A stretch of 64,000 bases of DNA from Sambucus nigra. Taxonomy: Eukaryota > Streptophyta > Magnoliopsida > Dipsacales > Adoxaceae. The translations under genes were made by a program, and so were the position numbers. Location of the stretch: positions 278,060,109 through 278,124,108 of the forward strand of contig OX422222.1 in the NCBI GenBank assembly GCA_949130495.1. Reading direction: 5' to 3'. Under the pieces are notes generated by a model. It was not told the origin of the DNA and searched no databases. It was given only the letters and a program-made list of their open reading frames with translations. Shown here piece after piece: positions 20,270-32,308 of the stretch; the first letter of the stretch is position 1, and each line of letters starts with the position of its first letter.

Positions 20270-21480
20270 TCCTTGTGCATAATGATTTCTTTTAAAGAAT
20301 TAATAGAAAGGATCAGTGAGGTATCCCTAGTGCCCGAGGTAGATGAATACACAAAGTTTCTGTTCTTCCATGCACTCGTAAGTCACATGAATCGGTCCGA
20401 GCAACACTACAAAGGCTCAATCCTACCACCAGTAGGTACAAATAAAAGAACAGGAGCCGTTAAAGATATCCCGATGCTAGAATTGACAGTCGAAGAAATT
20501 AAGGTCCTCGAGCAACTCAAGAAAACTAAGCCAACATCACTTTATGGAGGATTTTCATGTCCTCCAAATTGCACATAAATGATCTGATCAAACTCCTCAC
20601 AGGACCCATGATTCCTCCTTCTACAACCCTCGAAGAAGATGTTCATATTGGTGGGATCTCTAACCATAACAAGGCTCATATTTTTTTTTTGAGATGGAAA
20701 TCCCTAATATCGGTCCTAACCATAACTATGCTCTTAATATTTCAATCGAAGTCATGTGAAAAATAGTTCCACTAGAACTTGTTGATAATGGGTGTGCTAT
20801 GAATGTATGTCCATTGAGAACTTTCAACTGCCTAGGGATAAAGATCAGTGTTCTCACCCCCACTTCTACCGCCGTACGCGCCTGTGATAATACCCATAGA
20901 GAGGTTACGGGTTAAATAAAACTCAAACTAGGGTCTGGTCCTATTTTCCCCCAAACCAAATTTTAAGTCATCGACATACCGACCTGCTTCAACTTGCTCC
21001 TCGATCGCGTTTGGCTTCATAGTATCTGAGGCGTGTCTTCTTCCCTCCATTAAAAGTTAAAATTCTTCACCAACGGTATGGTCATCACTATCCTCGGAGT
21101 TGAAAAAAATTATGATGGCATCAGAATGAGTAACTCTATATTAAAAATCCAGCTCGGGGCTAACGACATGTTCTTTTCAAGTATCAAGATTGATCCACTT
21201 CCCATCCTAGACGGAGATACTTTTAAAGATAGAGTATGCCCAGAGTACATCCCACACGGTAATGTCAACATGATCCAAATGTTAAAAAATATGCATTTCA
21301 TGTACGGAATGGGGATGTATTGCCGTCATTAATGGATTCTGGAGTCGATAATTTTGAAAGAAGCCTTTTCCCTTATGGCCTGGGTTACCAACCATCACCA
21401 GCTAAACTCAGAGCAATCCACTAGACATACAGGAAGAAAATCTTAAAAAAAAGAAGAGACAATCTCAGAAGATTCCCTAA
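20270..21480 (+). pseudogene. E3 protease region
   Basis: VEEIKVLEQLKKTKPTSLYG (about 20490-20550) matches the Ogre/Tat motif upstream of protease. The protease box reads PLELVDNGCAMNVCPL (about 20767-20815), with Cys in place of the usual Ser after DNG, then VRACDNTHREVTG and IDIPTCFNLLL. Several stops interrupt it. The downstream ORF 21078-21332 continues with SILKIQLGAND and similar linker text. Confidence 0.7.
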
Positions 21481-22203
21481 ATGGATGATTTGTTAAAGAG
21501 GGTGGATATTTCCTCTTTTGTGAGTTCCTTGAGCCATGGTACGACCTATGGAGAAGAAGATGAAGCTAGGACTGGATATTTTCTTTGGGGACAAAGTCAC
21601 TTGGGATGAAGACTAGAAACATGATGCAGAGTCTCTGACCATTAAAGCCATGGAAAGCACTAAAATATTTGAAGGCAGTGACGATGATGAGCCCTTATAT
21701 CTCTATACACTGGGGCTGGATCTCTGAATGATCCACATGAAGGTTAATCCGTCCGATCCATTCAACTAGATCATCCTGACTGAGAAAGCACTCCTTAACT
21801 GGTACGGTAGTCCTATCAAGTCCATCCAAACTAATTCGAACCCTATTGTTCACCCCCTCCAAAATGAACTGGAGTCTATCCTTTATTCTTCTATCACTGA
21901 TATGATTATAAATGAGACCTCATTTGATTAAGTTCTCACTGCTGTATTTCGAATAGATGTTTTTAATGAGATGAATGGTGATTTTGAGTATCTTGTTATG
22001 CCTTATATTAATTGCATTGGTTCTAATCAAATAATTAATAAAGATGATCTAAAAAATGAATAATTATTAACTGATCTCATTAAGGAAAAATTAAATAACA
22101 TAACCGCATTCAAACTAATAATGATGAGACTATTGTTATCAATATCGGTTCTAGTAGCAATCTGCTCAAGATTAGGATACGGTCCACCCTCAACGAGCAT
22201 GAG
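21481..22203 (+). pseudogene. E3 protease-RT linker up to the E2 insertion point
   Basis: Frames with many stops include DGDFEYLVMPYIN and IGSSSNLLKIRIGS near the end. The next residues of the family (the KLLKEFMDIFAW region) are found on the far side of E2 at 37935. E2 therefore inserted just before the RT. Confidence 0.6.
22199..22203. repeat. Target site duplication of E2, left copy
   Basis: ATGAG before the LTR terminus TGTTATTG; identical ATGAG at 37930-37934. Confidence 0.93.
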
Positions 22204-22800
22204 TGTTATTGTCTAAAATTGGTATTGGGATGTTTTTGAGCCACAATTAGCATATACCAATAATAAACAAATAAAGAAAATTACGGCTTGGATTTGAGAG
22301 AGAAGAGGGATAGATAATGAGACATGAGATTATTGTGGTTCAACCCAAAAAGGTATATCCAGAGGTGCACTATTGTATTATGTTAGGAATGGGTATAATC
22401 TCTCAAGAATCTCTTTAGAGTTTTGTGTATGGCCATTTTCTTCCTATTCCTGGTATGTGATATGGGGTGCCATTTATAGAGAGAGAGAAGAGGTGTAATG
22501 CCTTTGTAAGTTAGGATCTTGACCCTTCTACATTCTTGGTGACAATTAATGATGAGCCAATCATAGTTAGCCATAAAAGATTAACCCATGTGTGTATTCC
22601 ATAAGACTGTACATATTTCCATGTGTAACATACATTTGTTTGAGATTATTAATCACTGCTGGTCAGCCAGACATCCGATCAAGATAAAACACTGAGCTGA
22701 CTAAAGTAATGATGTGCTGATAATGTCCAATGATAACTTTATGATGATAGGTGTCATGATCTTATTGGTCCATATCACACTACACTTTAACTGTACAACA
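22204..22800 (-). repeat. E2 3' LTR
   Basis: 597 bp, begins TGTTATTGTCTAAAA and ends CTGTACAACA. Followed by the PPT complement AAAGCCCCCAATACTTC. Homologous to 36293-36671 plus 37710-37929. Confidence 0.92.
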
Positions 22801-23154
22801 AAAGCCCCCAATACTTCATTCATGACTAGAGCGAGTAGTGTCTTGTGGAATGAATGGATGGAGTACTAACCGATAGGTGTTGATCGATTCCATAGAAATT
22901 TGGTCGCAAGACTTTGGTTGTGGCTTTGTTTTGCTGAGGTTGCTTGGTAGGCAACGAATCTCTGAAAGTTGGTCTTTATGGGAAAGGATTTTTATGCTTG
23001 ATGTAGTGGCAGTTTTTTAAATAAGAGAAAAATTATGAAGCGTTCGGGGGTATGCCAATAATAAAGAACGTTGGGTAATGAACCATCATTAAAATGAAAC
23101 GAAAAATGATTTTAATCATGCTATTTATGTTCAACTGGAGAGATGTCATCCGAC

Positions 23155-23162
23155 TTATAAAG
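23155..23162 (+). promoter_or_regulatory. TATA box of the E2 antisense gene
   Basis: TTATAAAG about 150 bp before the ATG at 23312, at the same relative place as TATTTAAA in E1. Confidence 0.6.
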
Positions 23163-23311
23163 TGTCATTTGCCTCCTCTACCCATTTCCTCCGTAATTCA
23201 AAATATCTTTCTTCCTCTCTAAGTTTTTTCTGCCATTTGTGAGTGTCGTGTTCTTCCTTTTCATTGTAAGAACTCATTCTTCTTCCACCTTTATAATTAT
23301 TTACTGAAAAT

Positions 23312-25290
23312 ATGGTTTATACTGTGGATGAGAGTTCATTAGAGTTTTTTAGGTTACCTATAGGATCCCTATGTGGGTAAGAAATGAGTTGCTAATTAGG
23401 GTCTGTGACCTCTGTGCTTTAGCTGAGGGCCATTGGTTACCCACTATTTTTATTGCTGAGTATGGGTTACTTTTTCCCCCAATCAATTATTTATGAAGTT
23501 TTTCCAGTACTTTGATGTGGTTCCTAAACAAGTTACCCAAAACACTTGGAGAATCATTAATGAGGTTCACCGCATTATTGAGAAATATGGGACACACATT
23601 GAAATCAAGGAGTTAATATATTGCTACCACTGGGGTACTACTAATGAAAACATTTATTACTTGAAAATGAGGCAGTCCAAAAGGGCTATGGTCATGAATC
23701 TACCTGATTCTAATAAGGATTATTAGGATCATAGTCTATTTGTAAATAATTGGCAATTTACCCCTCTTCCTGAAGGTGCTATGTATAGAGGCCCGAGGTG
23801 ACCTCGGGAAGGTCAAGGAATAGTTCAGCACATCACATGCATACACATTTAGAATGTTTTTCCTTCTGTTTTTTTCTTTACTTTTATAGTTGATTATATG
23901 TCTCTGATTTCTTTTTTACAGAGAAGAGTAAGAAGAAAATCCCCCAAATTTTCAAAGTAATTTTGCTGATTTGGACATTATTTGGTCGGTTTAGCAAAGA
24001 TTAGGTACTGAAGACCATCCCAACCTGACTTTGTTCTTGCTCGTCTATCGTAGTTCTACCACTTCTTTTGTATCTAGACCAACTGGAAAAACACCCTCAA
24101 CCCCCATTAGTTTGGATGACCCCACTTCATTCTCTTCTGATACCTCAGGCTCTGGTTCAGAGTTCCCTTATAGAGCTAAGGATAATTTCTTGGAAGAAAT
24201 CATATCTTCCTACTTTAAGCCTCTAAACGTTTCTTTAGTGTCGAGTAACATCCATTTTGCAGACATGGTGAAACGTAAAATTCCTAATCTTATCAACGAA
24301 ATCAGGTTGCCTCCCCCAGTGAGCAATAAGCCTGAAGCAGGGGTTTTTGTCACCCTGTCCTTATGGACACATCACTTGCTAAAGATCATAAACCTATGCC
24401 TAAGAGGTTATGGAAAGATCTAACTCCTCATATGGATATGGCTAGAAAGAAACCTTCCAATAAGGGCAAGGGTATTGCTCAATCTATTGAAGTTAACCCT
24501 GATCTTGCTCATGAGCTGATAGGTGCTGGAGTTATCCTTGCTATTGAAGTGGTTGTATCTTATCTCCGTCACTCAAGATTGGTTGATCGAGAAAGTCACA
24601 ACCTGGCCCTAGTAAGTTGGTTGTTCCAATATATAGTTGTTACCTTATATCCTTAATTCTATTTTCTAACTTTCTTTTCGAACGTTTATCTCACAATTCT
24701 TGATTGATTATGACTAGCTTTTGAGGATGAATGGTAAAATGAAAGGGTCTTCTTCTCATATTGAGGCGACCTTCAAAGGAATGCATAAATCTTTGGAAGC
24801 CTCTGGTCATGCTCATAAGGATGAGAAGAAAAATATGGAAGAAAAGGTCAGGTTGTTAGATCAAGATAAATTTTTAATGGACAATGCTGTGATCACTGCC
24901 AAAAAGGAGGATACAGATTCCAGGAGGGTTGCTAACTAGGTTAATATTTAGGTAGCAGATGCAAAGGACAAGGATGCCAAGTATAATGAGGATGCATTCA
25001 CAAGGGGTTGGGATAAGGTATTCTCCCATTTCTCTATACAGATAGAGTATCTGAAGAAGTCATCCTTCAAGAATGGTTGGAATGTATCCCTTATCGAGGC
25101 GGCACCACTAAAGGGTCTGAGCTCTTTAACTTTAACAATCTTGGCACTCCTCCTAAAATTGACGATGATATGGATGATGATGAGGAAGTTGGTGAGTCTA
25201 CTGATAATAAGTAGCTGGTGGTCGCCAAGTGAGTAGAGGATGAGGTTGAGGTCGATAAAGAGAAGGTGGGAGGTGGATCTCTGTAGTTTA
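23312..25290 (+). pseudogene. E2 antisense gene, first exons
   Basis: Starts MVYTVDESS, like MVYIIESLE of E1. The clearest part (23493-23726) reads FFQYFDVVPKQVTQNTWRI and NLPDSNKDY, then after a stop NNWQFTPLPEGA; E1 has the same residues in the same order. A splice acceptor TTTTTTACAG at 23922 matches E1 intron 1. A Ser-rich second exon (24031-24420), a further donor-acceptor pair near 24610-24720 and a Lys/Glu coiled coil (24721-24940) follow E1. The end DKEK with a GTGGGA donor near 25266 matches the E1 exon 3 end. Poly(A)-type AATAAAATAAAG lies near 25365. Many stops. Confidence 0.7.
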
Positions 25291-25439
25291 GGAGCTTTAT
25301 GCTTTATCTTGTTTTTTGCTTCTTGTAATGTAGTACCATGATGTAACTCCTATCATTGTTATAATAAAATAAAGTTATATTCCCCATATTATTGTCTTGG
25401 TAAAATTCTTGCAAGTTTCTTTTCTTGATAAATACTTAT

Positions 25440-26610
25440 ATTCGATCGCTTATTTTTTAGTTTAACACCAGGCTAACATACTTGGTCGTTTTCTTGTGCG
25501 ACCTTTATGAAATGCGTAGTTAGTTATTTGGTGCTGGTTATGAAGAGATGGATGAGGATGAGAATGTGAAGTTTCTCGACTAAGACTTATCTGCTCAAGC
25601 CAAGATAGCATATCTAAGTTTGCATCACCTTTTTCACCAAACACTGGCAATTAACACTGCTTATTATAAAATGATTCTCAATCTTCAGCAAAGCCATAAG
25701 GAAACTGTAGCAAGTCTTTGTGCTGACTACGAGAAGAAACTGGTTGACTTGTAGAAGAGCGACGAATTTGATCAGAAGTTGCTTTCTTTATCATCAGTGT
25801 ACTCTAATAAATAATTCATCCTCCATTTTGAGCTAAAAAGTGCGAGATAGGCCATCAAGTTACTCGAGCAAGAGTGTAGTTACTTACGTATTGAGTTAGA
25901 AGGCCAGAAGAATCTAGTGTCAACCGACCATAACAAAGGTGTTTCCTTCTTGGAATAAGAGAATGCTCGTCTGATGGAAAAGTTGGAATAAATAAAGAAG
26001 TCTAAGGACAGGAGTCAGTCCTCCCAGTAGCAGGGTAGGATTCCACAGTCCGTGGGGGAAGTGCGAATTAAGAAGACTCTGTTCGACCAAGCCACTATTA
26101 TCAAGAATTAGTTATCGACCATCAAGATGTTAAATAAGAAAGTAGACCACCTCACTTATCAATTTCATAAGCAACCTCATACTATCTCGATAGATGGTTA
26201 GGATGAATCCCCTACACACATGGGTGTATATCTTGATCATTCCCGCAAAGTACTCTATAAATAAGGTTGTCTTAACTTCCTCGCGGTGATAAAGTTATCG
26301 AAGGAAGATGAATTATGGTATTGACATGATTTGGGGTGCCTGGAACTTCCAGACCCTCCTTTCAAACTGGATGACTCATGGATTCCTCTGGATGCTATCC
26401 TATTGAGTTTGATCAGAAAATACCTCGAGGATTATGGCTTGTATGAAGACGATGAACTTCGTTAACCACTGCACTTGATGGACATGGCAAGTTCCAGCAG
26501 TCAGACAAGGCCTAAAGATCTGAGGACTACTATCACTCCTCATGCATTGGATGTTCTCCCTATTGGCTTTAAGAAGGAATTAAACGAGAAAACTCGTTCC
26601 CTCTGATAAC
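25440..26610 (+). pseudogene. E2 antisense gene, last exon
   Basis: Follows an acceptor TTATTTTTTAG (25460) that mirrors TTATTAG of E1. Coiled-coil text continues across many stops. The conserved tail reads LELPDPPFKLDDSWIPLDAI near 26340-26400 against LDLPVTPFNLDKEWIPARAI in E1. The E1 RG-rich run is not visible here. It ends near TAA/TGA 26606. Confidence 0.65.
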
Positions 26611-27390
26611 TTGTCATATTTTTGTTTTGTTGGCTTTATAATTATTCTTCATGATTTATGATGAAAACTTTACAACTTGCTTTCTTTTGCATCAACTAAT
26701 TGACTGTTAGTTATTTAAAAATAGTCTACTAGTAGTTTAGCTTTATGATTATATAGTCGGTTGCCTGACTAATTTCCCTTATTAGTTACCAATATTGGAT
26801 GAACCTGGGTTGTCCTGCTTTAGATTCTACTAACATGTAACCTAAATTACTAGTCGTAAAAACGGATCTTGTCATCTCGACCAGGTACTAACATTAGTTA
26901 CCGGAGGCAACCAAATGTGCTAGGATTTGTCCTTGCGTTTAGCCACTTATGGTTAGTCTTTATCATCCTTATGAGCGACTCAAATGATTTTCCTTAATTT
27001 GGTTTGGTAAACTTCTTATTTATGGTCTGCCCTAGGGTGAGACAATGTACGTAGTTGTTTGTTTGGAACTTCTTGTTCTTGATCGCGTGGGGTCATACAT
27101 GAAGTTTTTTATTTGGAACTTCTTGTTCTTGACCTTATGAGGTCATACGTGAAGTTTTTTTTTTTATAATGAGGTCATATATAGAGTTTTTCAGTTAGTT
27201 CGTGTGGCTGAGATGCCTTTGTCTTTGAATTGCTTTGAATTTTTAGCACATCTCCCACACCGATGAAAAAACATAAAAGGAGTAATAACATTCAACGGGA
27301 ATTAATCATCATTATTAATCAATGAAAATGAGTTATAATGAGATGAAAAGACTGTCGAAAGACTTTACATTTCTTTTGATTATTAATATT
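26611..27390. other. E2 3' region between convergent frames
   Basis: Non-coding. It holds a two-copy direct repeat of about 55 bp built on GGAACTTCTTGTTCTTGA (27065 and 27115) and scattered GACCA/GGTTG words, a decayed counterpart of the E1 minisatellite region. Confidence 0.5.
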
Positions 27391-28590
27391 ACTTCCTCAT
27401 GTGTTCGACATTTCAAGGGTTCTTGAACTGTTCCTCTTCTAGCGTTTCAATTTTGTAAGTCCCTGGTCGGATAACAACTGAAATTCAGTACGGACCATGC
27501 CACTTTGGTTCCAACTTGTTTCCTTTCTTAGGTACTTTTTTAAGCACGTAATCTCCTTCCTTCAAAGTATCGAATTTACTCCGTTGTTGTAAAATAGAGA
27601 TGTTCTCAATTGGTATGCTGCCACTTTAAGTGTTGCATGATCTCTGATCTCTGACCTCTTCCACTAGGTCTAGATCTAACCTTCTTATGAGGTCACTCTT
27701 CAGAGAGTCAAAGTTGCGGACACGATGACTTGTCATAGCACATTACGTTGGGACCACTACTTCTGTTTCGAAAGCTAACATGTGAGGAGTCTTGTAAATA
27801 GCTATTATTGGCGTTGTCCTATATGCCCAGAGTACACTTTGGAACTCATTGATCTAGTTTTCTTTGGCATCATCCAATCTCTTCCTTATTTCGATGAGAA
27901 GACTTTTATTTCTTACTTCCATTTGCCCATTGCACTGTGGATGACCAGGTGCAAAATGTAGTTTCTGGATTTTGGAGCGAATACAATAGTCTTAAAATTC
28001 TTGATTATCAAATTGCATGCTATGGTTGGCGATGATGACATATGGAATTCCGTAATGGAAAATAATATTCTTTCAAATGAAGTGGAAGACCTTTTCATAC
28101 GGAATTTATACTAGGTGTTTAGGCTCCACCCATTTTGTGAATAGTCAACTAGAACGACTAGGTATTTGAACCTTCCTCTTATTTTTAGTAGAGGGCAGAC
28201 CAAGTCAATACCCCATATGCCAAATGGACAAGGGGATGTGATTGGTGCGAGTGAATCCCCTAGTCTTGAATGGATTATGGTATATTTCTAGCACTTATTA
28301 TATCACCTTGTATAGTTTGCATAATCGTTTTTTCATGGTGGGCCAGTAGTAGCCTCCTTTGGCTACTCGATTGACCAATGATCTCCCTACTGAGTGTGAT
28401 CCACATGAACCTTTATATACCTCCTTTATTAAGCCACTATCCTAAGTCAAATGGACACATCAGAGTAAAGAAATGATGAACTCTCTCCTATATAAGACTT
28501 CCCCTTCTAGGGCATACCTCACTATTTTGTATTGGAGTCTCTTAGCTTCTTTGGTCACTGTTAGTACAATGCCTTTTTTTAGGTAATCTC
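27391..28590 (-). pseudogene. E2 integrase
   Basis: Minus-strand pieces include AYRTTPIIAIYKTPHMLAF (about 27760-27830), a RRLDLDLVEEVRDQR match and the GPY-like C-terminus near 27470-27500. All are collinear with E1 7748-9001. Numerous stops and small frame changes leave no long ORF. Confidence 0.75.
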
Positions 28591-29180
28591 GTATTGGATC
28601 TATCCATTATGGCCCTAAGTCTAATTGAATTGTATTGGAAATTTATTTATTTCTACTTCGATGCACGAGGATTTCAATTGGAATCGTTCTTTTTTAGATC
28701 TATTCTGGTGGAAGAAGCAAGCCGAGCAAGTGAATCCGCTCAGGCATTCTCGACCCTAGGGATTTTGATTACCTTGACTGCTAGGAACATTTCTACTGGC
28801 CTTTGTATTTTGGCCAGGAATTTTGCCATGGACTCCTCTCTTTCTCCATAAACTTTAAGTACTTAATTAATTATTACTCTAGAATCATTATGTGCCTATG
28901 TTTGCTCGGTGACAAGAGATGAAACTAGGCCAAACCCTGCTATGAGTGCTTTATACTCTGCCTCGTTACTACAGGACTCAAATAGGGTATGAGTGATTTA
29001 TACTCTGCTATGAGTTCTTTATATTCTATGCTAATATCATTTGACGTGGTAACTATCAAGCCTTCTCTGTTGCCAGAGGCACTTGATGAACCATCTACAA
29101 ACATTTTCCCTACACGTGGTCTTCCTTGAAGTCTCATTTAAATAAGGTCCCATAATTGAACAACTTGTTCTTCTGCTCTA
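28591..29180 (-). pseudogene. E2 RNase H
   Basis: FVDGSSSASGN (about 29080-29115) matches YVDGSSCTAG of E1. RMPERIHLLG (near 28740) stands where E1 has RMENARADAL. Multiple stops; some duplicated TTTATACTCTGC text (28950-29010) suggests a small tandem duplication. Confidence 0.7.
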
Positions 29181-30760
29181 GGTTGTGAGAAATTTCCTCT
29201 TGTTTGGCCGATGATTCTAGTACTTCAGCGCTCTGGCCGACCAGGTGAAGGGTCGGGCTATCTCCTATAGAAGTCTACTCGTTTGGTTGAACCGGTGAGC
29301 TCTCTTTCAAAAAATTCTATCCAATAGGTGGAGATGATATCTCTTTAGTAGAAGTCTTCTTTGTCTTTTCCTTTATTGAGCTCCCTTATTTAGAAGTCTG
29401 CTCAACGGATTTTTCCTCGTATGTGAACTTAGCAGTGAAGTATGCTTTGACTTGGCCTTTATTTCCATCCTTGGTTCATATTATATGTCATACTCTCCTA
29501 ATTCTACTGCCCAAGCCATCAGTCTACCCAATTTTTTAGGATTATGAACAGCTTGTCGTAGTGAGAGGTATGTATAGACTACAATGGTGTGAGCTTGTAA
29601 GTATGACTTCATTATTCAGGAAGCCTCAATTAGGGCTAAATCTAGTTTCTCTTGCCTTGGATATCAGACCTCCATTTATTTGTATGCTTTGCTTATATAG
29701 TAGACGAGTTTATACCCCTCATTTTCTAGTCGGACCAACACCGAGCTAACTATTAATTCGAATACAATCAAGTATAAGTAAAGTTTTTCTCCTATAATTG
29801 TCCTTGGGAGCAGAGGTGGACATCCGAGATGCTTCTTCAATTCCAAGAAGGAGATTTCGCATTCATCGTTCTATTAAAATGATTTTCGCAGTACCTTAAA
29901 AAAGGAAGGCATTTATTGGTACCTCGTGAAACGAATCAGTTTAGTGCCGCCTCCCTGCCTGTTAACTTTTTTACGTATTTTTTATTTATTGGAGACTGCA
30001 TAATTAATGCTTAGATTTTGTCTGAATTTCCTTCAATGACCCTTTGTTTACTTAAAACTAAGGACTATTCCTTCTTGTACTTCAAATATGCATTTTATCA
30101 GGTTATGCTTCATTCTGTGTTTTTCTAACTGGTCGAACATCAGACCCACGTCTCTGATATGGTGGGAAACTATCCTGATTTTGGTGATCATGTCATCAAC
30201 AAACACCTCCATATTCTTGTCGAACTGTTCTTCAAACACTTTGTTTATTAACCTCTGATACGTTGCCCCAACATTCTTGAGCCCAAAGGGCATGACATTG
30301 TAACAATAAGTACCTCATATGGTTATAAATGAAGTATTTTCCTTATCCTCTGGCTTCATCTTGAGTGATTATGGCCTGAGTATGCATCAATAAAACTGAG
30401 TAGCTCATGTCCGGTAGTGGCGTCGAATAATTTATCAATCCTTGGTAAAAGGTAGTGATTCTTTGGGCAATATTTATTCAGATCAATAAAGTCAAAGCAC
30501 ATACTTCATTTATCATTATTTTTCCTGACGATCACTACATTAGAAAGTCAATCTGAGTACTTGACATTCTCAATGAAATTCTCTTTTTATAACTTCTTTA
30601 CTTCTTCTTGTATGGCCATGTTCTTTTCTTGAATGAAGACACATCATTTTTCCTTGATCGGCTTGGCATCCTTGAATAGGTTAAGTTCATGACACATGAA
30701 CTCTAGATCAATTATCGATATGCCCTCATGACTCTAAGGGAACACGTTCTTTCATTGCCT
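29181..30760 (-). pseudogene. E2 reverse transcriptase including tether
   Basis: The clearest frame (30048-30293) reads MPFGLKNVGATYQRLINKVF, then the catalytic FVDDM in place of YVDDM. The tether (29500-29880) has LKKHLGCPPLL and LYLYLIVFELIVSSVLV, the segment that E1 has lost. Upstream RT fingers (30480-30760) are present with stops. Confidence 0.8.
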
Positions 30761-31330
30761 GAGAAAATAAATCAACTCCTTGACGACATGGTCCAATGAT
30801 GAGCAGATCTGGGCTGTTTTCTCTGGGTATGACAATTGATTATACTACTTCTATGCTTTGTCCTCTGACCATCTTTTCCTCTTCATGTGAATCTAGAGTT
30901 TCAATATTGTAGGTGGTGATTAGTTTCTTTTATTTCTCCTGGTCGGCTGAAGTATAGTATCACTCTCTAACTTCAACTTGATTCCCTTTAACCATTCCAA
31001 CCCCATAATGAGTGGGGAACTTTAAACGTTGATGCACAATAGAAGGTACTTCTTCGAATTTTGTCAAACAAACTCTATCAAAGATAATATTATACGTAGA
31101 GTGGACATTCTTGTCTAGGATGAAGAAACGGATCTTCTCAATTTGCCAGGTCGGCTACACACAAATCATTAATTCCATAATAATTGTTACTAGGGGAAAT
31201 ACCTTTTCTCCATAAAAATCAATGAGAGGTATACGGTAAGCCTTAAGTTTCATATCTCACACTCCCAAACCTCTGAAGTAGTTAGGGAATAAAACATCAA
31301 CCGAACTACCATTATCGACCAGAACTCTGG
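30761..31330 (-). pseudogene. E2 protease and pre-RT linker
   Basis: The minus strand ends with RVLVDNGS at 31310-31330, the aspartic protease active site, immediately before the solo LTR insertion. Collinear with E1 10800-11380; several stops. Confidence 0.75.
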
Positions 31331-32245
31331 TGTGACACCTTGCCTAATTAAATCAGAATATCCAGTTGGTTCAGAATATGCATCACCGTCGAAAACTTTT
31401 ATTAAAATACTAACCACCTAATATTTAAAAAGGTTGATGTCAAAATTTTATCATTTAATTAATGTAAAATTAAATTAACGAATAATTAACATTCACCATC
31501 CAAACCAAGCTCATATGAAAGGAAATGACTGAAATAATAAATGCAACTGGAGTAAACACTTCCAGTCTAAGTATCAAGTACAATAATCCAACCGAAATAA
31601 TCGAACAACTGAACTTAGTAAATAAGTAAATCCATAAATCTCTGACTGTCTAATAGAAAGGGGCAACATGTCCTAAAAGAAGTAAATAGCTCGGAATGAA
31701 GAAATGGTATATATGGAGGCGTCTACTACCGAGGTCCTGTAACTTTCACAGCAGCTACAACATGTCAAATGAATGGAACTCCTATGCTTGGTGTCCCTGT
31801 GGCTGGGCACCTAAAATATATTTGACAAAAGAGAGATTTGCAAGAGACGGGTCAGAGACCGAGTGTAAAACATTTAAATTTTTTAACAAGTATTTAAATA
31901 TTGCAGTAAAGAAAAATATTATGTGCATGCTAGCTTTTCAAACACTCACTTGAGATTCTCACCTCTCAACTAATGTGCATGCCCAATGCACCTCTAAACC
32001 CATTATAATGATTTTATCACCTAACTAGTCTGTAGACAAAATCCTTCTCGTGACTACCCGCAATACCAACCCGCATTTTCCACACAATACCACATTAAAC
32101 GTTTTCACAATTCTTATATCAACTTGGGAAGTATTTATAAATCACGTTAAGTTTTTATCCACATTATATATCTTACTTAAGTTATTCAGGGACTTTCATC
32201 ATTATATATCTTATCCACATTCTTTCACACAACAAGTATCACTAC

Positions 32246-32308
<63 letters not shown>

